This document shows, piece after piece, positions 45,719-53,396 of a stretch of 64,000 nucleotides of DNA. The stretch's first letter is position 1. The number at the start of each line of letters is the position of its first letter. This DNA comes from DATFXM01 sp035315885 (GTDB lineage: Bacteria; Acidobacteriota; Blastocatellia; UBA7656). The stretch lies in assembly GCA_035315885.1 (NCBI GenBank), contig DATFXM010000060.1, positions 1 through 64,000 of the forward strand, read 5' to 3'. Both the position numbers and the translations under genes were made by a program. The notes under the pieces are model-generated. The model saw only the letters and a program-made list of their open reading frames with translations. It did no database searches and was not told where the DNA came from.

Positions 45719-47281
45719 TCACCAAGGCTCGGCCAGGTACGGGAAATGCGAAAGGAACTCTTTGTCGTTCCGCAGCGGATTGGGCGGCGTCTTTGGTTCT
45801 ATCGGAGCAGAATCCCACAGCGATTGATTGTTCAGCAGTTCGATGTGGTATTTCTGGCCGCCGAACTCGGCGCTCATATCCAGGAACATCGACAGGAACC
45901 TGGTCGCCACCTGATCCTCGGGGCGTCGGCCATAAGGCCACGTCCCGGTGGTATCCATGTCGATAGCGCATACGTTGGGCACAAAGATCTCAAACGGTCT
46001 TCTCAACGGAATCGGCAGCCCTTTCTTGTTCCAGCCATCATCGGGCATGTTCAACTCCTGAAACAGCGTCTTCTTGATTCGCGGAAAGGCCTCGATGACG
46101 TTGGAGTAGGTCTTATGCACCGAGACCGGAGAATTGTCGTGATCGAACGAGGTCTTCAGTCCGAGAGCAGATATTGAGGGCCCGAACCCCCACCCAAGGT
46201 GCGCCAGTCTCTTGATGAAATGAGGCGCGAGCCAGAAGTTGTTCGCGCCGAGCTGACGGTTGTCCTCTCGCTCACTCAATGCCGCGTCGGCAAAAGGCTG
46301 GCCGTCGGTATCGACGAGTTTGTATTTTTTCAGCTCGTCGTCCTGGGAGAAGGAGTTGAGCAGCACCAGCGGGTGCTCGAGCCAGAAAGGATGGTCCGGA
46401 ATTGTCTCGACCTTGTTGGCGGCCTTTAATACCCAGCTTTCACCCCAGGTGTTCACGATGCGTTCCTTCGATGGCGACCGCGTCAGGAACGCCAGCGGGA
46501 TCTCCATAATAATCGCGTTCACGTTCTTGCCCGCCTGGCAATCGATTCCGCTGTAGACAAATCGGAAGTTGCCGTTTGCATCCTTGCGGAACTTGTTTCC
46601 GGTCCAGGTGAGCGGGCCCGGCGGCAGGTCCTTCTTGACGCCGTAGCCCCATTTCGGATTGGCCGGATCGTAGTTGAACAGATCATTGCCTTCCAGTTCG
46701 AGCAGGGTCTTGGGAATCGGCAGCTCACGCGCCCACTGCATCGTATGAGGAACGTGATAAAACTGCGGCGCGTAGTTGATGGACCGGAAGAAGCCGGTCA
46801 AATCATTGAAGAAGGCATCGTCGCGCCCGCCGATATAAGTCTTGATCGCGTACCCATCCGGCGAGTCGATGCTGAGCGACTGGTTAGTGGCGACAACCGA
46901 AGAAAAGCTTCCACAAGGGAAATTCATGAACTTTACGGTGGCACTACCTGCTTGATCTACGGTGACACGGATTTCAGAGGCGCCGAGCGGCCCGAGATAC
47001 TTTTCTTTGATTGAGTCGAAATACTTTAGGAGTGCTTCGAGACTGTGATCGCCGTCGAACCGGCCCACGCGCGGGGCCGCGTGGATTTGGATACGGTAGA
47101 GCATATCGGGATCGAGCGTGCCGGTGGCTGGTACTGATGCGAATGTAAGCGCAATTACAACAGTCTCGTTGCCAGGGCTGTCGTCGCCCGGGAAACCGAA
47201 GATGTCGTAAAGGTCGGCAGCGCTGACGTCGATATCCGAGAAGATGGAATTCACGGCATTGGGATCGTTGTGGTCGGCCAT
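45719..47281 (-). CDS. DUF4331 family protein
   Basis: 520 aa from ATG 47281 with GGAGG 6 bases upstream. The start MADHNDPNAVNSIFSDIDVS, then AADLYDIFGFPGDDS, is the conserved DUF4331 opening. Beta-rich, with NAIIMEIPLAFLT and VNTWGES(W) in the middle, and no obvious catalytic triad. No signal peptide is seen. Family function is unknown. The TPR, cytochrome c and GMC genes downstream on the same strand suggest a shared extracytoplasmic redox or stress role, but repeat-filled gaps separate them, so cotranscription is uncertain. Confidence 0.88.
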   Translation of the reverse strand: MADHNDPNAVNSIFSDIDVSAADLYDIFGFPGDDSPGNETVVIALTFASVPATGTLDPDMLYRIQIHAAPRVGRFDGDHSLEALLKYFDSIKEKYLGPLGASEIRVTVDQAGSATVKFMNFPCGSFSSVVATNQSLSIDSPDGYAIKTYIGGRDDAFFNDLTGFFRSINYAPQFYHVPHTMQWARELPIPKTLLELEGNDLFNYDPANPKWGYGVKKDLPPGPLTWTGNKFRKDANGNFRFVYSGIDCQAGKNVNAIIMEIPLAFLTRSPSKERIVNTWGESWVLKAANKVETIPDHPFWLEHPLVLLNSFSQDDELKKYKLVDTDGQPFADAALSEREDNRQLGANNFWLAPHFIKRLAHLGWGFGPSISALGLKTSFDHDNSPVSVHKTYSNVIEAFPRIKKTLFQELNMPDDGWNKKGLPIPLRRPFEIFVPNVCAIDMDTTGTWPYGRRPEDQVATRFLSMFLDMSAEFGGQKYHIELLNNQSLWDSAPIEPKTPPNPLRNDKEFLSHFPYLAEPW

Positions 47282-47793
47282 GCGGCACCTCCGGGAAGGG
47301 TTAGAACCGTGATGGTCTGCGTCTTTGCATGTCAGGTCGGAGAGAGAGGCGTTGTACTTCTTATTGCTGAGTGACGGCCGGCACCAGTTTCGAGCCGATG
47401 TTAATTCAACGTTCTATAAACAGAGCCCTCCTGACGGAGGGACTTCGTAGTGTGATTGTTTGGTGACTTTTCCTCCAGCAAGGCAGGCGCGAGTCTATAC
47501 AAACACCAATTTGTTGTCAATGGGGGGACGAGGAGACGAAGCGGCGAACCGGAGACGGGGGGACGCGGAGAGGAGAGACGCGGGGAGGCGGAGAGGGCCG
47601 AAGGCCGATGCTACGGTCACCGAGGTTTCCCGATTTGCCCCTTCGCCCCTTCGCTCCGCGTCCCCGCGTCTCCGCGTCTCTCCTCCCCGCTTCCCCGTTC
47701 CATTCCTTGACGATACAAGAACCCGATTCCTAAACTGAAAGTACCTCATAACGTGGAAGCTGTTCGGTCGTATATCGTGCAGGAGAACAACGG
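47282..47793. other. Divergent intergenic region with GC-rich repeats
   Basis: Between DUF4331 (minus) and mscS-like (plus). It must hold both promoters. A small hairpin CCCTCC TGAC GGAGGG lies at 47426-47441, and the 8-base repeat block fills 47519-47703. Open frames here are repeat-derived. Confidence 0.5.
47519..47703. repeat. GC-rich inverted arms with ~8-base period (GGGGACGC / GCGTCCCC)
   Basis: The left arm (47521-47605) has units like GGAGACGG, GGGGACGC and GGAGAGAC. The right arm (47637-47703) has the complements CCGCGTCC, CCGCGTCT, CCGCGTCT. About 30 bases lie between. Same architecture as the heptamer arms but different base content and period. Confidence 0.85.
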
Positions 47794-48717
47794 GTGATCC
47801 TTCAAGACACAACTCTGCAATCTCAGCCCGAGACTTTGTTTGAACATGCCATACGTCTGCTGAACTATCCGTTCATTAACCAGAAAGAGTTTCAGGTGTC
47901 TGTCCTGAGCCTGGCGCTCTTCTTCTTATTGATCGTAATAGCTGTCACCGTATCCAAACTCGTCAGAAGCATACTCGAGCGTCGGGTACTCCCGCGATTT
48001 GGGAATATCGATGACGGTCTGCGCTATACGCTGCTTCGAGTACTGCACTACCTAATTATCGTCGCCGGATTCCTGTATGGCTTGAAGCTCGGCTTCTCCG
48101 TCGATCTCACCAGCATAGCAGTGATTCTGAGCTTCCTCTCAGTAGGCGTAGGCTTCGGACTTCAGTACGTGGCCGCCGACGTGATCTCCGGATTCATCCT
48201 TCTCTTTGAGCGACCGGCGCACGTTGGAGACCGTCTCAAACTCGACGACGGAATCGAAGGTCGAGTCGAGCACATCAATATAAGATCGACCACCATCATC
48301 ACGAATGAAAACATGGCGGTCATCGTGCCGAACTCCAAGCTGGTCCAAAACAAGTTTGTCAACTACTCTCACGGAGAGCCTAACGTCAGGCTTAACATCG
48401 CTGTACCAGTTGCGACCGGCAGCGATATTGATAACGTAGACCGTGCGCTGATCGAGGCAGCCAAGTCAGTCGACTCGGTGTTGGACTCGCCTCCGCCCCG
48501 GGTACATTTTGCAGGTATCACTGAAACCGCACTCAACTTCGAAATCAGGGTCTGGATAAACGAGCCGCACCGTCACCCGCAGATTCGCAGTGCCGTGAAC
48601 TTTGCGATCGCCAGAATGTTTGAAAAATACAACATAGCGACTCCGGTCCCGCAGTTGGCTGTTAATCTGACATCGACAGCAGCGAGTTCGCAGGAGGCGG
48701 CACGCAGTAGGCAGTAG
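47794..48717 (+). CDS. MscS-family mechanosensitive channel
   Basis: 307 aa, GTG start with AGGAG 8 bases upstream. Three membrane helices (about 30-55, 70-95, 100-135). The third is the pore-lining helix: ILSFLSVGVGFGLQYVAADV then ISGFILLFERPAHVGD. The beta domain follows (GIEGRVEHINIRSTTI, VPNSKLVQNKF), and a C-terminal alpha/beta vestibule domain ends near 295. Family knowledge: opens under membrane tension to protect from osmotic shock. The final residues Arg-Ser-Arg-Gln and the TAG stop are read from GCAGTAG heptamers, as in acnA. Confidence 0.95.
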   Translation: MILQDTTLQSQPETLFEHAIRLLNYPFINQKEFQVSVLSLALFFLLIVIAVTVSKLVRSILERRVLPRFGNIDDGLRYTLLRVLHYLIIVAGFLYGLKLGFSVDLTSIAVILSFLSVGVGFGLQYVAADVISGFILLFERPAHVGDRLKLDDGIEGRVEHINIRSTTIITNENMAVIVPNSKLVQNKFVNYSHGEPNVRLNIAVPVATGSDIDNVDRALIEAAKSVDSVLDSPPPRVHFAGITETALNFEIRVWINEPHRHPQIRSAVNFAIARMFEKYNIATPVPQLAVNLTSTAASSQEAARSRQ

Positions 48718-48872
48718 GCTAGTACGTTTAGGTTTCTGGTTTAGGGTTTCCGGTTTCGATTCATGGGAGTCAACAGCTCCTTGCTGACCACAGCAAATCA
48801 ATTGAAGCAGTAAACGAGAAACTAAAACCCAGAAGCTAGAAACCGGAAAACCAGAAACCAGAAACTAGAAAC
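48703..48872. repeat. Heptamer block: GGCAGTA, then paired GGTTTCT arms
   Basis: GCAGTAGGCAGTAGGC overlaps the mscS stop. GGTTTCTGGTTTAGGG begins the left arm (48730-48757). The right arm (48813-48872) reads GAAACTAAAACCC...CCAGAAACCAGAAACTAG and ends directly before the acnA ATG, with no ribosome site in between. Confidence 0.88.
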
Positions 48873-48873
48873 C

Positions 48874-51747
48874 ATGACACATAATCTCTTCAATACGCTG
48901 CAGGATCTAACGACCTCCACTCGAAGCGGCAAGTTCTACTCTTTACCCGAACTTGAACGTCAGGGAATAGGCCCGGTATCCAAGCTGCCCGTCAGCATTC
49001 GCATCGTTCTCGAATCTGTTCTGCGAAACTTCGACGGCAAACGGATCACCGAGGCCAACGTCCGACAACTCGCAAGCTGGCGCGCCAAGGAAGACCGCAC
49101 CGAAGAAGTACCATTTGTGGTCGCCCGAATCCTGCTGCAGGACTTCACCGGCGTCCCGCTACTCGTAGACCTCGCGGCGATGCGTTCGGCAGTCGCAAAA
49201 ATCAAACGCGATCCCAAAGTCATAGAGCCTCTCGTCCCCGTCGACCTGGTAATAGATCACTCTGTACAAGTCGATTTCTTCGGCGTACCCGATGCATTGC
49301 GCCGGAACATGGAGACCGAGTTCCGACGCAATCGCGCGCGCTATCAGTTCTTGAAGTGGGGCATGCAGGCTTTCAACAGCTTTAAAGTCGTGCCCCCCGG
49401 CATCGGAATCTGCCATCAGGTCAACCTGGAGTACCTCGCCAAGGGGGTTCAGGAGCGCGGTGGTGTTTACTTCCCGGATACGCTGGTGGGGACAGACTCT
49501 CACACCACGATGGTCAATGGGCTTGGAGTGGTCGGCTGGGGCGTCGGTGGAATCGAAGCCGAGGCCGGTATGTTAGGTCAACCGGTGTATTTTCTGACCC
49601 CCGATGTAGTCGGTGTTCACCTCCACGGAAGATTGCAGCAAGGCGTCACCGCGACCGACCTCGTGCTGACGCTAACCGAGATGCTCCGCAAGGCAAAAGT
49701 CGTCGGGAAATTTGTCGAGTATCACGGCGAGGGTGCGTCCTCGCTCTCGGCCACCGATCGCGCGACCATCGCCAATATGTCGCCCGAATACGGCGCCACG
49801 ATGGGATTCTTTCCGGTCGACGATGAGACGTGCGCTTACTACAAAGCAACCGGACGTTCTGATGAAGACGTAGAGGTGATCAGAAGTTACTACCAGGCGC
49901 AGGGAATGTTTGGCATACCAACCCGCGGCCAATGCGACTACAGCACGCTTCTCGAGCTCGACCTCTCGGCTGTCGAACCCAGCGTGGCGGGACCAAAACG
50001 ACCACAGGACCGCATCTCGCTCGGAGAGCTCAAGGAGAAATTCGCTGAACTCCTCGTAAAGCCGATGAGCGAGAACGGCTATAACAAATCGACTGAGGAG
50101 GTGACGCGCAGGTACAAAGCGCTGGTGGGCGGAAACGGTCGCCGAATCGAAGGGGGCGGCCAGCAGTCGCCTGAATCGGTGCCCGACGAGAAGACCGGTC
50201 AAGCCCAGAACACCAATCCCTGGACCGAAACCGAGATGGTCAACAACCGCCCGACTCCGGATCGCGTCCCGATTCCAACCGACTCAAAGCATGAGGTCGA
50301 GGTTGGTCACGGCGATGTACTGATCGCCGCGATCACTTCCTGTACCAATACCTCGAACCCGAGCGTGATGATCGCCGCAGGGCTTGTAGCAAAGAAGGCG
50401 TGGGAGAAAGGTCTGAGCGTCAATCCGGCGGTGAAGACTTCGCTGGCACCGGGATCGAGGGCAGTCAGTGAGTATCTGCAAAAGACGGGACTACAGGCTT
50501 ACCTCGACCGAATAGGGTTCAACACGGTTGGGTACGGATGTACGACTTGCATCGGCAACTCTGGGCCGCTTGACCCAGGCCTCGAGGAAGCGATCGCAAC
50601 TCACGATCTGGTCGCAGCGAGCGTTCTGAGCGGGAACAGGAATTTTGAAGCGCGCGTCCATCAGAGCATCAAAGCGAACTTCTTGATGAGCCCTCCGCTG
50701 GTCGTTGCGTTTGCGCTGGCAGGACGTGTCGACATAGATCTCGGGAAAGAGCCGCTTGGTAAGGGCCGAGACGGCGCTCCAGTTTATCTGCGAGACGTTT
50801 GGCCTACGCTCGAGGAGATTCGTGAGAATATGCACGCCGCGTTTGATCCGGACACCTATCGCCGGCTCTACAGCGACTTCTCTGAAGGGAATCCCTTCTG
50901 GAACGAGATTCCCGCACCATCGGGCGATGTCTATGAGTGGGATCCTGAGTCAACGTACATCCAGGAGCCGCCATATTTCGAATGCTTCGGCACAAGTGTT
51001 GAGGGCGCCGCAGGGATTTCGGCAGCGAATATTGTTGGGGCGCGAGCGCTAGCGATTTTCGGAGACTCGGTAACGACCGATCACATTAGCCCTGCGGGAG
51101 CGATAAAGCCAAACTCGCCGGCCGGCGTTTACTTGCAGGAGCATGGCGTGGAGCCCGCCAATTTCAATAGCTACGGCTCGCGCAGAGGCAACGATCGCGT
51201 TATGACACGAGGGACATTCGCCAACGTCCGAATAAAGAACCTGATGGTTCCGGGGGTCGAGGGTGGAGTCACCGTTCATCAACCGGACGGCCAGCGAATG
51301 AGCATCTACGATGCGGCGATGAAATATCAACAGCAGAACATCCCATTAGTCGTGATCGCCGGGCAGGAGTACGGGACTGGGAGTTCGCGGGACTGGGCCG
51401 CGAAGGGAACGCGGCTTTTGGGTGTGAAAGCAGCGATCGCCCAGAGCTTCGAAAGGATTCATCGCTCGAACCTGGTGGGCATGGGCGTTCTCCCTTGTCA
51501 GTTTAAGGAGGGGACTTCTTCTCAGACATTGAAGCTTGACGGTACAGAGACATTCGATGTCGTGGGACTCGAGGGTGGGATCAAGCCGCGGCAGGAGCTA
51601 ACGCTCGTGGTTCACCGGGCTAACGGAACGAGCGAGCGAGCGCCGTTGACTCTGCGAATCGACACTCCAGTAGAAGTTGAGTACTACCTTCACGGCGGAA
51701 TCCTTCCGTACGTCCTTCAGCAGTTGATCAGGAGCAGTAGGCAGTAG
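48874..51747 (+). CDS. acnA: Aconitate hydratase
   Basis: 957 aa from ATG 48874, longer than the usual ~890. The [4Fe-4S] ligands are Cys490 (ITSCTNTSNPSVMIAAG), Cys556 and Cys559 (GYGCTTCIGNSGPL). The N-terminal VDLVIDHSVQVDFFG and GTDSHTTMVNGLGVVGWGVG and the C-terminal swivel domain GQEYGTGSSRDWAAKGT complete the AcnA/IRP pattern. Reaction: citrate to isocitrate in the TCA cycle. A hydrophilic insert of about 60 residues (about 410-470) sits just before the cluster domain. The last codons (Ser-Ser-Arg-Gln, TAG) come from a heptamer repeat. No ribosome site precedes the ATG. Confidence 0.97.
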   Translation: MTHNLFNTLQDLTTSTRSGKFYSLPELERQGIGPVSKLPVSIRIVLESVLRNFDGKRITEANVRQLASWRAKEDRTEEVPFVVARILLQDFTGVPLLVDLAAMRSAVAKIKRDPKVIEPLVPVDLVIDHSVQVDFFGVPDALRRNMETEFRRNRARYQFLKWGMQAFNSFKVVPPGIGICHQVNLEYLAKGVQERGGVYFPDTLVGTDSHTTMVNGLGVVGWGVGGIEAEAGMLGQPVYFLTPDVVGVHLHGRLQQGVTATDLVLTLTEMLRKAKVVGKFVEYHGEGASSLSATDRATIANMSPEYGATMGFFPVDDETCAYYKATGRSDEDVEVIRSYYQAQGMFGIPTRGQCDYSTLLELDLSAVEPSVAGPKRPQDRISLGELKEKFAELLVKPMSENGYNKSTEEVTRRYKALVGGNGRRIEGGGQQSPESVPDEKTGQAQNTNPWTETEMVNNRPTPDRVPIPTDSKHEVEVGHGDVLIAAITSCTNTSNPSVMIAAGLVAKKAWEKGLSVNPAVKTSLAPGSRAVSEYLQKTGLQAYLDRIGFNTVGYGCTTCIGNSGPLDPGLEEAIATHDLVAASVLSGNRNFEARVHQSIKANFLMSPPLVVAFALAGRVDIDLGKEPLGKGRDGAPVYLRDVWPTLEEIRENMHAAFDPDTYRRLYSDFSEGNPFWNEIPAPSGDVYEWDPESTYIQEPPYFECFGTSVEGAAGISAANIVGARALAIFGDSVTTDHISPAGAIKPNSPAGVYLQEHGVEPANFNSYGSRRGNDRVMTRGTFANVRIKNLMVPGVEGGVTVHQPDGQRMSIYDAAMKYQQQNIPLVVIAGQEYGTGSSRDWAAKGTRLLGVKAAIAQSFERIHRSNLVGMGVLPCQFKEGTSSQTLKLDGTETFDVVGLEGGIKPRQELTLVVHRANGTSERAPLTLRIDTPVEVEYYLHGGILPYVLQQLIRSSRQ

Positions 51748-52013
51748 GCTTTACCCCGAAGGGGTGAAGATCGTAGCCCAGGGTTGCCGTCGGCGGCTAC
51801 CCTGGGTACGGGGTTTAAGGTGACCCAACACCGAAGGGGTTGTAGAAGGCGTGATGCGCAAGCAAGTCCAGCACAAATTCTGCAACCCCTTCGGGGTTGG
51901 ATTCTTTTCATCGCCTCGCCCCAGGGTAGCCGCGGACGGCAACACCGGGCTGTCATCTACAACCCCTTCAGGGTTGAAGCATACTGCCTACTGCATACTG
52001 CCTACTGCCTACT
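51729..52013. repeat. Composite repeat: GGCAGTA arms enclosing REP units
   Basis: The left arm GCAGTAGGCAGTAGGC supplies the acnA stop. Two forward and two reverse REP-like units follow (CCCAGGGTTGCCGTCGGCGG, AACCCCTTCGGGGTT), then ATACTGCCTACTGC units whose last copy supplies the stop of the selenoprotein gene on the other strand. Nothing else is in this convergent gap. Confidence 0.9.
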
Positions 52014-52596
52014 TCCCGGTCACCTTTCTCACTGCGTCGAGAAGAGCGTTGTCTTCCGGACGGTCGCCGGCGTTTGCTCCAACGTAGATGAATCGTATTC
52101 GTCCATCCTTGTCGATGATGAACGTTGAGGGTTTGGCGATACCGCCGTGCTCCTCGGCATTGAGTATGCCGTAGGCTATGACAGTCTTCTTGTCCTCGTC
52201 AGAGAGGATCTGAAAGCGCGCGCCGGTCGTTTGACCCATCGACCACGCGTACGATTGCGCGTCCACGCTGATTGCAACCAGCTCGGCGCCCACCGCTTTG
52301 AATTTCTCGTAGTCCTCAGCCAGCCTGGAGAGTTGCTGTACACAGCTCCCTCACCAGAATCCGCGATAGAAGACGATCACAACCGGCAATTTGGCGGTGA
52401 ATTCCGCGAGGCTTACCGACTTGCCGTCGCCATTCGGAAGGGTGAAGGCTGGAGCCTTGTCGCCTACCTTAAGCGTCACCACGCCAGCCGGGTTTTTGGC
52501 GTTGGCGACAGGAGGAACAAGCGGCGACTGATTCGACTGCGCTCTCGCGGCACTCGTCAGAGCCAATAATCCGACTGTCCAAAGTACGGCTTTCAT
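52009..52596 (-). CDS. Peroxiredoxin-like selenoprotein, exported (in-frame TGA = Sec82)
   Basis: Read as one frame it is 195 residues. ATG 52596 starts a signal peptide (MKAVLWTVGLLALTSAARA). Then a thioredoxin-fold AhpC/TSA domain runs LKVGDKAPAFTLPNGDGK, VVIVFYRGFW, TGA (52351-52353), GSC, VQQLSRLAEDYEKFKAVG, AELVAISVD, ILSDEDKKTVIAYGI, KPSTFIIDKDG (cis-Pro). The TGA falls where relatives have the first catalytic Cys (FYRGxWCxxC), giving U82-G-S-C85. Both sides stay in the same frame with no other damage, and conserved sequence resumes at once. Family knowledge: peroxiredoxin-like selenoproteins with UxxC exist in bacteria. Alternative: a nonsense mutation splitting a pseudogene. The sel genes are not in the window. 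The stop TAG lies in a heptamer. Confidence 0.8.
52315..52353 (-). promoter_or_regulatory. Candidate bacterial SECIS element after the TGA
   Basis: On the minus strand, directly after TGA, two alternative hairpins are possible. One is GGGAGCUG-UGUA-CAG with CUCUCC closing the outer stem (52350-52327). The other is CUCCAG-GCUGG-CUGAG, apical loop 24-31 bases downstream (52330-52315), within the window where bacterial SECIS loops with exposed G are found. Both stems are short. Folding was done by eye. Confidence 0.4.
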
Positions 52597-52742
52597 AACC
52601 GCGTAGAATCTAATTTCACGTCGTACTCATGTCAATTGCCGCGGACAGGATTGGGTGGCAAAATCCTGTTGAGTCAAAAACCAAATCTGCTTATACTGAG
52701 CCAATCTTAACGAGAGTTAATCCAGTAATGTCCGAGGAACCT

Positions 52743-52787
52743 CTAGCCAGGAAGTACCTAGCCAGGAAATACCTAGCCAAGGAAAGC
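52743..52787. repeat. Three 15-base direct repeats
   Basis: CTAGCCAGGAAGTAC, CTAGCCAGGAAATAC and CTAGCCAAGGAAAGC lie head to tail about 50 bases before the PilZ gene, in the divergent gap with the selenoprotein gene. Confidence 0.75.
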
Positions 52788-52834
52788 CTCTCCGGCACCC
52801 ACGTGGTCTCGTCTAATCGAAGGAGCTTGTTCTC

Positions 52835-53305
52835 ATGTCGGGCCTGTGCGACCGATGCAACGAACGTACTAGTCATCTTGTAAACATTGCCAATTCACCC
52901 GAACTGGCGGCCGTCGCCCACCTCGGATACCGAATGGTCTGCTCGCCATGCTACGACGACCTGCTCGCCGAAGCAGGCGACGCGGAAGATCGCGAAGAAG
53001 ACCGCAGGGCAGAACCGCGCGTACGCGTCTCCCTCAAAGCGCGAGTCGAGGGTAACACCTCGCACATGGACCCGTTTGCCGATGACATCACAATTGAGGA
53101 GATCAGCCCATCGGGACTCCGGCTCCACACTATCCGCGAATTAGACCCGGGAAGCGTGCTCAAGATCGTGGTGGCCGGCGTCGACGCAACCGCCATCGTC
53201 GAGACAGTCTGGCGCGACGCGGGTGAGCGCGCAGTCGGACTGAAGCTTGTCGAACCCAGCGAGGCCTGGGACAAGCTGTGGCACCAGTACTCTGGGAAGT
53301 TCTGA
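52835..53305 (+). CDS. PilZ-domain protein with N-terminal CxxC...CxxC motif
   Basis: 156 aa from ATG 52835. Residues 5-8 (CDRC) and 36-39 (CSPC) form a probable zinc knuckle. The PilZ domain (about 58-150) has RRAEPRVRVSLKARV in the position of the RxxxR motif and ITIEEISPSGLRL in the position of D/NxSxxG, which bind c-di-GMP. The first motif is shifted by one compared with the strict RxxxR (RAEPR fits). Family knowledge: c-di-GMP effector. The HD-GYP enzyme at 29825-32311 could control its ligand. Stop TGA is within the TTCTGAG heptamer run. Confidence 0.88.
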   Translation: MSGLCDRCNERTSHLVNIANSPELAAVAHLGYRMVCSPCYDDLLAEAGDAEDREEDRRAEPRVRVSLKARVEGNTSHMDPFADDITIEEISPSGLRLHTIRELDPGSVLKIVVAGVDATAIVETVWRDAGERAVGLKLVEPSEAWDKLWHQYSGKF

Positions 53306-53391
53306 GTTCTGAGTTCTGAGTTGGAGAACTGCTCAGCTCGATTAAGATACTCCGGATCGCACTCAGGACTCAGAACTCAGAACTCAGAACT
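53300..53391. repeat. Paired TGAGTTC heptamer arms
   Basis: Left arm TTCTGAGTTCTGAGTTCTGA (53303-53322), right arm ACTCAGGACTCAGAACTCAG and on to 53391. A core of about 35 bases lies between. The left arm contains the PilZ stop; the right arm ends 5 bases before the thrC ATG. Confidence 0.92.
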
Positions 53392-53396
53392 TATAA

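Noticed and set aside
47456..47738. Open frames of 84-105 codons in the GC-rich repeat block
   Set aside because: Arg/Pro/Ser-rich translations of the 8-base repeat in several frames at once; no ribosome site.
52629..52883. 84-codon open frame over the 15-base repeats
   Set aside because: It overlaps the PilZ start in another frame and encodes the repeat (LARKYLARKYLA); no domain.
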